Shown here one piece after another: positions 46,848 to 58,153 of a DNA stretch of 64,000 nt. The DNA comes from Monosiga brevicollis MX1. Lineage: Eukaryota; Opisthokonta; Choanoflagellata; Craspedida; Salpingoecidae. Location: NCBI RefSeq assembly GCF_000002865.3, contig NW_001865079.1:54294-118293 (forward strand), read 5' to 3'. Below the pieces are notes generated by a model. It was not told the origin of the DNA and made no database searches. It was given only the letters and a program-made list of their open reading frames with translations. The first letter of the stretch is position 1, and the number at the start of each line of letters is the position of its first letter. Made by a program: the position numbers and the translations under genes.

Positions 46848-47381
46848 CCTGCACGAACTCGCCGTCACTGCCACTGAGAGAGAGAAGGAGAGAGAGAAAA
46901 TGCATCGTTCAGTGTGTAGAGAGGCGAGTCTAGTTTCGAGTTGGAGTGAGAGGTGGGGATCAACCGCGTGTTCGTAGCCAGAGAGACACTTTGACAACGA
47001 GGCTCAACCTTACTGATAACAAAGGCATATAAGAGGTTTTGATCACTCTCGTCCATTCATGTAGAGAGGACGACGTTTTACATTTGCAACCACAGAGACG
47101 GAGAGCAATCGAGGGACTCACCATGTTTTTGTTGTTGTTTTGTCGCCTTTGTATGTACAAATACAACTAAGAGGAGGGTGTTTAGAATAACACCTCCCAA
47201 CGCTTCCAACCCTGCCAGTCTGCTCGAAGACTCAATTGACAAGTCTCCACCAAGACTGGGAGACCAGCTCTTGAGCACATGTCCCCGCGTGACTTGTGAC
47301 GGCACAGAGAGAGACAGAGTGAGAGAGAGAGAGAGAGAGAGAGGGCGCGCGCGTCTTTTCGAGTCTGTGAGAGCCGCGAGG
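46848..47381. promoter_or_regulatory. Divergent promoter region of alpha-galactosidase and POLR1B
   Basis: About 530 bp between start codons. It has a short GA run next to the glycosidase start (46877-46898) and a longer GA repeat (47305-47344) next to the POLR1B start. Confidence 0.5.
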
Positions 47382-50300
47382 ATGGCGACGGTCAGCTCGA
47401 CCCAGCTGTCGAACAAACGGCATCCCATGCCGGATGAACGCCTGGAGGTAAGGCAATAAGATTGCATTCATTGGTGTTGATATCAGAGGCTAGAAGACTT
47501 TGTGGGCCAATACCGTGACAACCATCACGTGGCGTCGCACGGCGCACACACACACACGCACACACAACCCTCGCTCGGCAGCGTCGGCACTCGCTCGCTC
47601 TTCTCAAACACCCTTACCCCCCACCCCTCCTATCTGCCTTTACCTCAAACAGAAACTCAAGACGGCCACCGCACCCCATGTGGACTCGTTCAACTACATG
47701 GTCAAGCATGGCCTCGAGCAGGCCGTGGCCGACCTTGACCCCCTGACCTTTGTGGCCCAGAACAAAACCATCAGTTTGAGCATTGCCAAATGCCGCCTCG
47801 AGCAGCCCACCGTCAGTCGCAAAGAAGGCTTTTCCACTGCCAATGCCCTCTACCCTGCGGAATGCCGTCAACGGCGCGTCACATACAAGGGTGACTTTTA
47901 TCTCACCGTCAACATTGAGTGAGTCGACAAACCCACTCCCTTCATTGCGCACTCGCACAAACACGCATGCATGCCGGCACTGCGCGTGCGCTCGTTCCTG
48001 CCGCCCCTTGGCACAGACTCATCGGCGCTTGCTCAAACCTCAGGGTCGAGGGCCAGCCCAATGCCTGGCAGGTCGAGCGCTACGTCGGGCAGCTTCCCAT
48101 CATGATCATGTCCAACGCCTGTCGCCTCAATGGCCTCAGCCCTCGCGAACTTGTCATGAAGAAGGAAGAAGCTCAGGAGATGGGTGGCTACTTTATCATC
48201 AACGGCAACGAAAAAATTGTTCGCATGCTCCTCATGCCTCGCCGCAACCACGTACGCCACCCTGCTGCATCCTGCTAGCCGTTGCACCCCAGCCAGCCGC
48301 CCTCCGCGAGTCACCCTCACAACTGGATTTTGGATTCTGAATTCGCGCGCGCGTAGCCCATCTGCCTTGATCGCCCGTCCTACGTCAATCGTGGCCCCGG
48401 CTACTCCTCGTATGGTGTCCAGATGCGCTGTGTTCGCCCAGACCAATCGGCACAGACCGTGGTCGTCCATTACAAGAATGATGGTACCTGCACCCTCGGC
48501 TTTTCATACCGCAAGCAACAGTATCTGATCCCGGCCATCCTCCTACTTCGTGCCCTATCGGGCGTCTCGGACCGCCAAATCTTCATGGATATCGTTCGCG
48601 GTGACATGAGCAACTCTTTCCTGGTGGAACGCGTTGAAATCATGCTTCGCCAGTACACCCGCGAGCGTTTGTTCTCGCAACAGGCCTGCCTTGCCTATCT
48701 TGGCAACCTTTTCAAGGTTCGCACATGCCATTGATTTGCATACTCGACCCGGTTTGCACACCGTCTTTACTCACTGCCTTGTCCCGCACAGGTCATCCTC
48801 AATCTGCACCCTGAGACCTCAGATGTGGAGGCCGCTCACATTCTCTTCAAACGCGTCTTGCTCGTTCATATTGCCCCCAATGACTTTCAAGCCAAGTACC
48901 GCGTCCTTGTCGGCCTCATCCGACGAGTGTACAGCCTGGCTGCTGGCAGTACCCAGCCTGACAACGCTGACTCGCAGATGCTGCAGGAACTGCTCCTGCC
49001 CGGCCACATCTACTGCGCCTTTGTCAAGGAACAAATGAGCGAATACCTGGTGGCCATGCAGAAATTGGTGCAGACTGACTTGCGCATGGGCAAAACTGTG
49101 GACGTGAGCAACACCAACTATTTGCAGACCGACGTCATGCGTCGCTGCCCAGACATTGGAAGCAAGCTCGAGTACTTTATGAGCACGGGCAACCTCAACT
49201 CGCCCACGGCCCTTGATCAGATGCAGGTCACCGGCTTTACCATTGTTGCGGACAAGCTCAACTTTCTCCGCTACCTGTCTCATTTTCGCTGCGTGCATCG
49301 TGGTGCCTACTTCTCGCAAATGAAGACCACGGCCGTCCGCAAGCTGCTCCCGGAGGCTTGGGGCTTTCTTTGCCCCGTCCACACTCCCGATGGTGCCCCT
49401 TGCGGTCTCCTCAATCACTTGGCTCGCCACTGTCTGCCCCCGACCGAGCCCGTGGACATCAGCTCCCTGCCCCCCACCCTTCTGGGCTTGGGCATGATTG
49501 CTGTTAGCGAGCAACCACACTTTCACTGCCTGGACGTGCTCCTGGACGGCCATCTTGTTGGCTTTCTCGCTCTCGAGCAAGCTCCCAAGGTTGGTGATAA
49601 TCAGAATTTTTTGCTTATTTGTTTTGTGTTTGTTTTTTCCTTCTTCTTTTTCTTCTACTGTTCTTCTCATTTGCACACGTGCTTGTGCGCGCCCATCAAT
49701 GCCTCAAATCACTCTCCCCGCTTATAGTTTGCCGAGCAGCTCCGTATTTTGAAGATTCGCGACGATGAGCGGGTACCCAACACTCTGGAGATTGCCTACG
49801 TTGCCCCGCGCGCCGCTGGCCAATTTCCAGGTGGGTGCACAACGTGGATTGTGCAATTGATTGCTTTGACAATGGGCCGTCCAGCTCAAGAGCTACCCGG
49901 CGTCACATCCAGGGCCTCCACCATTTTTATTTCTCCTAGCTTGCGTACACTCACTTGCATGGGCTATGTGTGTACATGCCATAGGCTTGTACCTGTTCAG
50001 CACGCCCGCGCGCCTGCTGCGGCCTGTGCGCAACCTGCGGATGAAGAGCACCGAGTTTGTCGGCTCGTTTGAGCAGGTCTACCTCAATGTGGCCGTGGAC
50101 CCCAAGGAGTTTGTGTCTGGCGAGACGACGCACATGGAGCTTACCAAGCATGGCTTTCTCAGCATCGTGGCCAGTTTCACGCCCTTTTCCGGTTCGCACC
50201 CTCGACTCTGCTTGCGTCTTTGCGTCCTCTTCCCAGATTGCTGTTAGGTTTCGATCTGCCTGACTCACAATGAATGCTCTCTGTGTTGTGTCCCCTCCTA

Positions 50301-52235
50301 AGATTTCAACCAGTCACCTCGTAACATGTACCAGTGCCAGATGGGCAAGCAGACCATGGGTGTCCCTGGTCAAGCTATCAAGTACCGCGCTGACAACAAG
50401 TTATACTCACTCAACAGCGGTCAAACACCTTTGGTACGGCCGCGTGCCTACAATGAGTATGGCGTGGACAACTTTCCCGTGGGCAACAACGCCATCGTTT
50501 GCGTCATTGCGTACACGGTAGGTCTTCCTACGAGTTGTGGGATCAAGTGGCAACCCGTTGAATGAGCACACCTTGATTGTGATCCAATGCCTGATGTGTG
50601 TCCTCTCGCTTTGACAGGGCTATGATATGGAAGATGCCATGATCTTGAACAAAGGATCAGTGGAGCGTGGTTTCATGCATGCGCGCGTGCTGGCAACCAA
50701 GGTCATTGATCTCACGGAAAAAACCAAATCGCGAGTCTGCCACTACTATTTTGGTGTCTTGCCCAAGGATCGCTCTGCCAATCTCAAGATGGAGAAGCTT
50801 GATGCCGATGGGCTCCCGCGCGTTGGGGCGCACATCAAGGAAGGCGATGCTCTCTACTCCTACATTGATGGCTCAACCAACGAGTCGCGAACGGAAATTT
50901 ACCGCGGCGAACCTGCCATCATTGATCGCGTAAGTGTTTTTTTTTTTTTTTTCCCTTGCACAGTCGGACGTGACCACCCTTCCTTCTTTTCTTTTTTCTG
51001 TTTCTGTTTCTGTTTCTGTTTCTTTTCTTTTCCTTCCTCGACTCACCTCCACGTGGTGATTTTGCAGGTCACAATTCTGGGCGGCACCAGCATGCGCGGC
51101 TCTGTCAAGGGCCCGCAGAAGGTCACCATTCGCCTCAGCATCAACCGCAACCCTATCATCGGTGACAAGTTTGCCTCCCGCCACGGACAAAAGGGTATTC
51201 TTTCGCAGTTGTGGCCCACCGCAGACATGCCCTTCAGCGAGTCTGGCATCATTCCCGACATTCTCTTCAATCCCCACGGTTTCCCTTCGCGCATGACCAT
51301 CGGCATGCTCATTGAGAGCATGGCTGGCAAGTCGGCTGCCTTGCACGGCGTGGCGCACGATGCCACGCCTTTTATGTTCAACGAGGTCAGGAGTAGGCTC
51401 CCGCTCCTAGCTTGGCATGGAGAAAACAGTGGCTTGGTGGTTCAAAAATGGCTTTGATCTTGTCCGTGCTCACATTGTCGATCCTTCCCTTTGAACGGCG
51501 TGGTTAGAATGAGCGTGCTGTCGATTACTTTGGTGAGCAGCTGCGGACGGCCGGGTATAACTATCACGGCCACGAGCGCATGTACTCGGGCATCACGGGC
51601 GAGGAATTTGAGGTGGACATTTTCATCGGTAAGCAGCATGTCTTCCGAGTGTGCCTGCCCCGTCATCCAAGGTCTTTTAACTTACATCATCGATTCTCTT
51701 GCGTTGCGTCACCCACTCGCAGGCAATGTGTTCTATCAGCGCCTGCGTCACATGGTGTCTGACAAGTTCCAGGTGCGAACGCAAGGTCCCGTGAACAGCC
51801 TGACGCGGCAGCCCGTCAAGGGTCGCAAGAAGAACGGTGGCATTCGTTTCGGCGAGATGGAGCGTGATGCTTTGCTGGGCCACGGCACCGCCTTCTTGCT
51901 TCAAGATCGCCTCTTCAACTGCTCTGACCGCTCAGAGGTATGTCACCAACGCACGATCGATGGGCCGTCCTGGTCTTTCTGCTTGGGTGTTCTCTCACTT
52001 GGCTCTTTTTGGCTCTTTTTAGGTGGATGTGTGCCGGAAATGTGGCAGCCTTTTGTCCCCGTATTCATCGGAAAAGACGGCGGCCAATCGTATTCGTGTG
52101 CTGCGCTGCCGTGGTTGCAGTGACGGCGGCGAGGTGGTTCGGGTTAACCTTCCCTACGTGTTTCGGTATTTGACAGCTGAGCTGTCGGCCATGAACATTC
52201 GCCTCAGTCTGGATGTAGCGCCCATTGTCGCATAG
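47382..52235 (+). CDS. POLR1B: RNA polymerase I second-largest subunit, 1,133 aa
   Basis: Catalytic-core subunit of the polymerase that makes pre-rRNA. Thirteen exons close exactly: 47382-47447, 47653-47918, 48044-48251, 48357-48716, 48792-49589, 49728-49830, 49985-50191, 50303-50517, 50618-50929, 51068-51385, 51508-51628, 51723-51937, 52023-52235. Length equals human POLR1B (1,135). The start region [24 protein letters not shown]-like [50 protein letters not shown] and [20 protein letters not shown] are all Pol I type. [14 protein letters not shown] (about 742) and [13 protein letters not shown] are the active-site and hybrid-binding motifs. The C-terminal zinc site is VCRKCGSLL ... LRCRGCSDG. 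It is preceded by a short divergent promoter region. Confidence 0.95.
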
Positions 52236-52846
52236 ACTTGACAGGCAGGGATGAGGAGTGCTAGAGTTATTCTTGCGTTTCTGTTACGTTCTCTTTGTTG
52301 ATTTGTAGCCATCGCGGTCTTTCTGTTGTTTTTGTGTTTTTGGTGCCTTTTGAACAGGCAAGGCCGGCTTGGGGGTTGAGATGGTAACCTGCCAGGATCC
52401 TTGTCAACCTGGCTTTTCTTTTGATTGTTGTTTTTGCAAAGCAGGGTGAAATGAGCCCCTCATGTGCTTGCTGGTAATCTTACAACGTCGCTTCGCGGCT
52501 CGGTAAAACCCTTTTGTGTCAAAATGAATTGACCGGCTCGTCTGCGCTCGCAAGTGAATGAATATGTGAGAAAAGTTGATTATTATGATTTCAAAATACT
52601 TGACGCAGATGATAAAAGATCTCATCATAGGAACATGTCGGTCAGGCGATGGGGGCACCGTGCCCTCCAGCTGGCGCCCAAAAGGCAACCTTTGCTTTGA
52701 GAGGAAGCGCCAGCTCACATCAAATCCGGGTCTCGTCCTGAGAAGGCCAGGCCGTGCCCTGGACACAAAGATGGCTAAGCTCTGCACCCAGCTGCGCAGC
52801 CGTAGGTCGCGCTCCTGGTTGATTGTGCCAGCACTGCTGGAGGAGC
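52236..52846. other. Convergent region holding an orphan kinase C-terminal segment
   Basis: Right of the POLR1B stop the first 450 bp hold no coding sequence I can support. On the minus strand, about 52888-52733, a frame reads IPALAELSRRLLQQCWHNQP then GARPTAAQLGAELSHL and a stop. This is the last helix block of a tyrosine kinase, belonging by position to the receptor kinase just upstream. Confidence 0.55.
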
Positions 52847-55800
52847 CTACGCGACAGCTCGGCCAATGCAGGAATGGCATGTCAGTATAGGGGTAGATGA
52901 ACGAACCCACTGCCACCTGGCAAAAGCTAGGACGCAGGAATCGCACCTTGTCAAAGGGGGAGCCAGGTCTTGAGGCAATCTCAGACGGTGACCCCGATCT
53001 AGGAAGAGACGCAGTTGGAGAGGGTCTGTGTCTGCATATGGAACTTGACCGGTCAAAACCTCGAACGCAAGTACACCAAAAGCCCTACACGCCGTCAGCA
53101 AAAAGACAACACGTGTGATGATGACCAAAAGGAGCTCTTGCGCGCCGTGGACCGATGAGGGCCTGCAGGGAGCGCATCGTACCAGACATCGCTCGCAAGA
53201 GTATGCGGCTTGCCGTTGAGGCCCTCTAGGCTCATCCAACGAAATGGCAAGTCGCCGTTGGGCTGCGGCCGATAGTAATCTTCTTCAGTCTTTAAGCGGC
53301 GAGATACTAGGTGGAGAAACAAAAAGGAAAAAAAAAAAAAAAGCTGGTGTGAGTTTGCACGCGTCGCATGGAGGGCTGCACAACGCACGCTTTGATGTTC
53401 AAGGATATGGACTGAAGGCGCGTACAGCCAAAATCAGAGAGCTTGCAGACGTCCTCGGACACCAACAAGGCGTTGCGTGCTGCCAGATCGCGGTGAATCA
53501 TTGGTCGTTGATGCAGGTAGGCCAAGGCCGATGCCAGCTACACAAAGCAGCCGCATGGGTGAGAACTTTCTTCAAGTCATAGGCAAAGTCAACCCTGTTC
53601 AGCCCACCCCCAGAAGTGGATTAAGGCACTAAGAGCCAGTACCTCCCCGCTGCCCTGGTGCTAAGGATGAGAGCGGTATCCGATAAGAGCAGGAAAACTC
53701 ACCTGGCAGAGCCAACTGAGGCGCTGGGCCTGCGGAGTACCTGAACCGGGGCCGTCGGGAGCTCGTAAATACTCGCGCAGTGGACCCAAGGGCGCGAGCT
53801 CAAGCACCATGGCCAGGCGTTGTTCCACAAGGGTGCAACCGTAAATGGCAATGATGTTTGGATGCTCCAATGTGTGAAGCAGCAAGGCCTCGCGCAGGAC
53901 GGCGTCAGTCTGTGTCCCAAAGCACGATGGCCCCACAGGCAGCATGCATGTTGGTTTGTAAGACAATCCATGTGAAAGAGTCCCGACAACTTCTTGGTTG
54001 AGCCGATTCCACCTGGAGCCCGGAGCTTGACGTACCTGATTCTTGCTCTGGATCAAGTGTGCAATCTTGATGGCCACCTGCGTGGGCACCATTGCTCCAC
54101 ATGAAGATGCCTGAGGGTCAAGGTCAAAGCCAAGGTCATTCATGCAAACCGGTGGGACTGATGCTGGGATTTGCAAACCCCAGAGGACGACGAATGCATG
54201 CATCAAACGCCGAGTGGATTTGCCATCTCTTCAGTGGAGCGCTTACCAACCTGCACAACGCGCCCAAAATTACCGCTACCCAGCTCGTTGCCCAAAATAA
54301 AGTTGTTGCTACGAGAACGTTTCCGCGGGCGCTAAGATGAGCTTGCTGTCGGGAGAAGAAGAAGGAGATGCAACCCGGACGGGAAGGCTGCCAAAAGAAA
54401 TATCCACGGCCAAGTGCGCCAGTGCCTTACCTTGGGAGAAAAACCAGGCGTTTGCTATCGGCACCAAAGTCGAGGGCCATGGCGGCCAAAACATCCTCAA
54501 CGTCGCGTTGCAAGGCAGATTGACGCCATTGACGACGTCGGTGACGCAGCACGAGGAGAGCGAGTAGGCTTCCGGCCACCAAGACCACCACGCTAGCCGC
54601 AATGGCGGCCACGATGACCCCGGCTTGGTGCGTTGAGGAGGGAGAGAGGGTCAATCCGGGCTCGGTGGTGAGGTGATGCGGCACGGAACTAGAAGCAGTG
54701 ACGGCCGGGGAGAGAGTGCTTTGATCCCCCATGTTGATGGCGACATTAAGCACGAGGGTTAGATTGTCGTCTGTTGTGAGGGTGACGGTGCCCTGGGTGG
54801 AATTGCTCAAAGCAAACATGACCTGCATGCCTGCGCGATCAGAGCTCTCCGTGACAAGCCCCGAGGAGAGGACTTGGAGGATTTCACGAGTGGGGTAGAA
54901 GATGGAATCATCAAAGCACCGTTCAAAGGGTAGCTCGGCGGTTAGGTCGGGCAGCATGAGAACGATGCCACGGAGAGAGGAGATGTTGAAGATGGTGCCG
55001 GAACATGGCTGAAAGAGTGCAACGGCCAGATCTGATGAACTCGTGGGGACGCGAACCATCATGTCACAAATATGTTCGTCCCAGCCATTGGCGCACTGGG
55101 GAATGCCATCGCAAATTTGATCGGGGCTGGCGAGTGCGGTGAGATTGAGAGAACCGAGCACGGGTCCGTCGGGATCGTATTCAGGGCACTGGATGGTGGT
55201 GACACGAGTTCCCACGACACAAGCGCCAGAGCAGTTGACGCGGCCACAATCTCCAGGAATGGGGGCAAGGACGCAATCACAGTTTGCAGTGGTCGGGAAG
55301 TTCAGGGTGTATTCGGGCCCGCACGTCTTGGGAAACGTGGCGGCAAAGGTGTTGGGCCGGATCGTCTCCAGGGGGTTGCCTTGAAGGTATATGGCACGCA
55401 TGTGTGGAATCATGTTGGGAATGATGGCAGAGTTGAGGTAGCTGATGGTATTGAAGCTTAGGTCCAGAACCTCCAAAGCACGTAGGCTGCGCATGGAGAA
55501 GACTGTGAGCCAGGAATGAGAGAGGTTGAGGTAGCGCATGTAGGGCACGCTCTGAAACCCCTCGCCCAGGCTTTGTATCTCTTGGCAGGGCAGGTGAACA
55601 TGTTCAATGTCGGCGGAGAGGATTTGCGGCAGGACGCGAAGAGCTGGTGGCTGTGTGTTTGCACAGCGGTCGCAGACGAGGCTGCCGCCCGCGGTGGTAG
55701 AGTTGCCGGGCGTGTAGGTGCAGTTTTGTGCCCTATATGGGGGGCACATGTCTTGGCTCGTTAGGTCTGTGGGCCAGACCCAATGGCCGTCAAAGCACTC

Positions 55801-56079
55801 CAAGATTGGGGAGGCCATGGCTCCGTCGGTTAGGCAGGTGCTGTTGCACACGTGGCCATGCGCGTAGGCGTACAGCAGGGTACCCTGGCACGAAGTGCGA
55901 CCCTGGAGCGAGTTGGTAAACAGCAAACGCCCCTCACATGGCCGACAATCACCCGGAACGGCACACCGCCGAGCCCCACCAACCCTTGGCACGCACGCCA
56001 CGGTCAGCAGGAGCAAGGTCCAAAGCCATCTCCCACCCACCACTGCCCGCATCACCCCAGCGCTTGCGGCGGGCACCAT
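52847..56079 (-). CDS. Receptor tyrosine kinase with LRR-like and LDL-receptor class A ectodomain
   Basis: Single-pass receptor kinase. Exons 56079-54431, 54308-54251, 54110-54036, 53909-53703, 53537-53426, 53306-53183 and 53084-52947 match in phase. The ectodomain has a signal peptide (GGRWLWTLLLLTVACVPRVG), Cys-rich and LRR-like parts (LEVLDLSFNTISYLNS; MRAIYLQGNPLETIRPNTFA) and an LDLa module with QICDGIPQCANGWDEHIC. The transmembrane helix GVIVAAIAASVVVLVAGSLL is near residue 480. The kinase has GSGNFGRV, VAIKIA, IHRDLAARNALL, DFGLSRRLKTEEDYYRP with a Tyr pair in the activation loop, and PFRWMSLEG. The last visible exon ends LAPPLTR. Read on, the frame stops at 52847, while the expected helix block lies in another frame at 52888-52733; I found no GT-AG join. 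Start could also be the inner Met at 56052. Confidence 0.8.
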
Positions 56080-56974
56080 GTCAGGTCGCAACACCCGACG
56101 ACCAAGATCTGAGCTCTCTACCCGCAACAAGAACACACCGTCGTGAGCGACCAGAAGGCCCCTGCGATACCCAACACCGCCCCTTCAACCCCACACCCAC
56201 AAGCCACCCTAGCCCCAACAACAAGACTCACCAAGAGCCCGAGGCGCAACGGAGAACAGGAAGGGCCGCTGCCCTTTTTTTTTATTGTACCCCACGTACC
56301 GTCCACCAGCTCAATGTGCATGTGTGTGTGTGTGTCAACAAATACACACACAACCCCCTCTCTCTCTCTCTAAATCTCTCTCTCTCTCTAAATCTCTCTA
56401 AATCTCTCTAAATCTAAATCTCTCTCTCTCTCTCTAAATCTCTCTCTCTCTCTAAATCTCTCTCTCTCTCTCTAAATCTCTCTCTAAATCTCTCTAAATC
56501 TCTCACTCTCTAAATCTTTCTAAATCTCTCTCTAAATCTCTCTCTCTCTAAATCTCTCTCTCTCTAAATCTCTCGAAATCTCTCTAAATCTCTCGAAATC
56601 TCTCTCTCTCTCTCTCTCTCTCTTGCAATCATCAAGAGTGAGAACAAGTCCTTCTTCGCTTTATGGACATCACATCATGTCAATCCATCACATCGTATGA
56701 AGTAGCCCATAGATAGCACCACCCGCCCGAGGGGAAGGTTGCGACGGAGTGGTCGGTCGGCCAAGAGGTGCGTTGTTCTCATCCCGTGAGGGGCGAGGTT
56801 TTGGGATGAGGCTTTTGTAATCGTCCGGGGCAAACCCAGACGCACGCCAACGGATCGCCTCGGAATTTGTTGATAGCATCCATTGACCTCTGTGAAAAAA
56901 AAAAAGCTTCTAAGGCTATCAGAAGTGCGAGGCCGGTCGGTGAGTGGTGATAAGCATGCCTGTCAAATTTCAAG
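56080..56974. promoter_or_regulatory. Region between the two receptor kinase genes, with CT/AAAT satellite
   Basis: About 900 bp between the 3' end of the downstream-lying second receptor gene and the start of the first. The satellite occupies 56357-56623. No coding sequence was supported. It should contain the first receptor's promoter. Confidence 0.5.
56357..56623 (+). repeat. CT-rich satellite with AAAT interruptions
   Basis: CTCTCT runs of varied length alternate with AAAT (for example TCTCTCTAAATCTCTCTAAA) over about 265 bp. It begins about 280 bp upstream of the first receptor kinase start. Confidence 0.95.
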
Positions 56975-57867
56975 TCAATTCATCCTGGAACCGCAGGCTC
57001 CACTCCCAGAGCTGTCCGGGGATTCATCGGGGTATGCATAGACATCCACAAGCTCGATCTCGCCATCTTTTGCTAGAGCGAGGTCTCGGTCGAGCCATCC
57101 CCTGTGAAGGTCGGCGCCGTCTGAGATTTTCAAAAGACGCAATACGCATGGCAAGATGAGCGTCGCCGAGGAAAGCACAACGCAACGGGGCAACTTTCCA
57201 CTTGAAACAGGTATGCCTACCCAGGCCAGTGCGGGGCCCGCAACGAAGAGTTGGAGCAGATTCTCAAAACTCGGCCGGGATGCCGCATTGAGTTGCAAGC
57301 ATCGAGTCATGATTCTAAGCCAAGGCGGTCACGGTGAGAGTGGTTTTACTTTCATCCCAAATCAGAGTCGAAGGGGCATGCGTGACACGAACTGTTGGAC
57401 GAGTCGTGGCGCTTGCGGGGGCAGCGGAAGGGTGTCGCCCGCCTTTAGACGAACGATGATCGTCGCTATCCAAACATTGGGCGGGTCGGTGAGTCCAAGA
57501 CACGGGTTGGCATTTAAAATGTCCCCGCACGCAGACTGCATTACACACCGACATCACAGCCCGCCCATGGCACGGCTCCTTGCGTGGCCAGCTCCCAAGC
57601 CAAAACGCCATATGACCATACATCAGACTGCTCCGAATAGCGCCGCTCTACCAAGCACTCGAGCGCCATCCACCTACCGAGTATGTGACTTGAGCACCGG
57701 ACCATGTCCGTCAACAAGCTGCAACCAAACTGCGCCAAGTCTTCAAACATACCGAAACGGCATATCCTCATCTGAGACGCTCTTGTAATAATCAGAGCTC
57801 GGCAAGACCCGTGATACTGCAACCCAGGCACCGCACGATCAATGCACATACACGCGCGCACACACGT

Positions 57868-57901
<34 letters not shown>

Positions 57902-58105
57902 CTTGACGTTTGACCAAGCATTGCTTGCGACAACTCACGTCCGAAATCAGCCAGTTTGCAGACCAGCGGCATGAGTGAGGTGACCAGCACGTTGCGGGCT
58001 GCCACATCGCGATGAATCACGCCACACTGTGCCAAATGTGTCAGAGCCTCGGCCATCTGCAAGAACCGCGGAGAAGCAGAGATAATATGAATAACAGAGA
58101 TAGTG

Positions 58106-58153
<48 letters not shown>

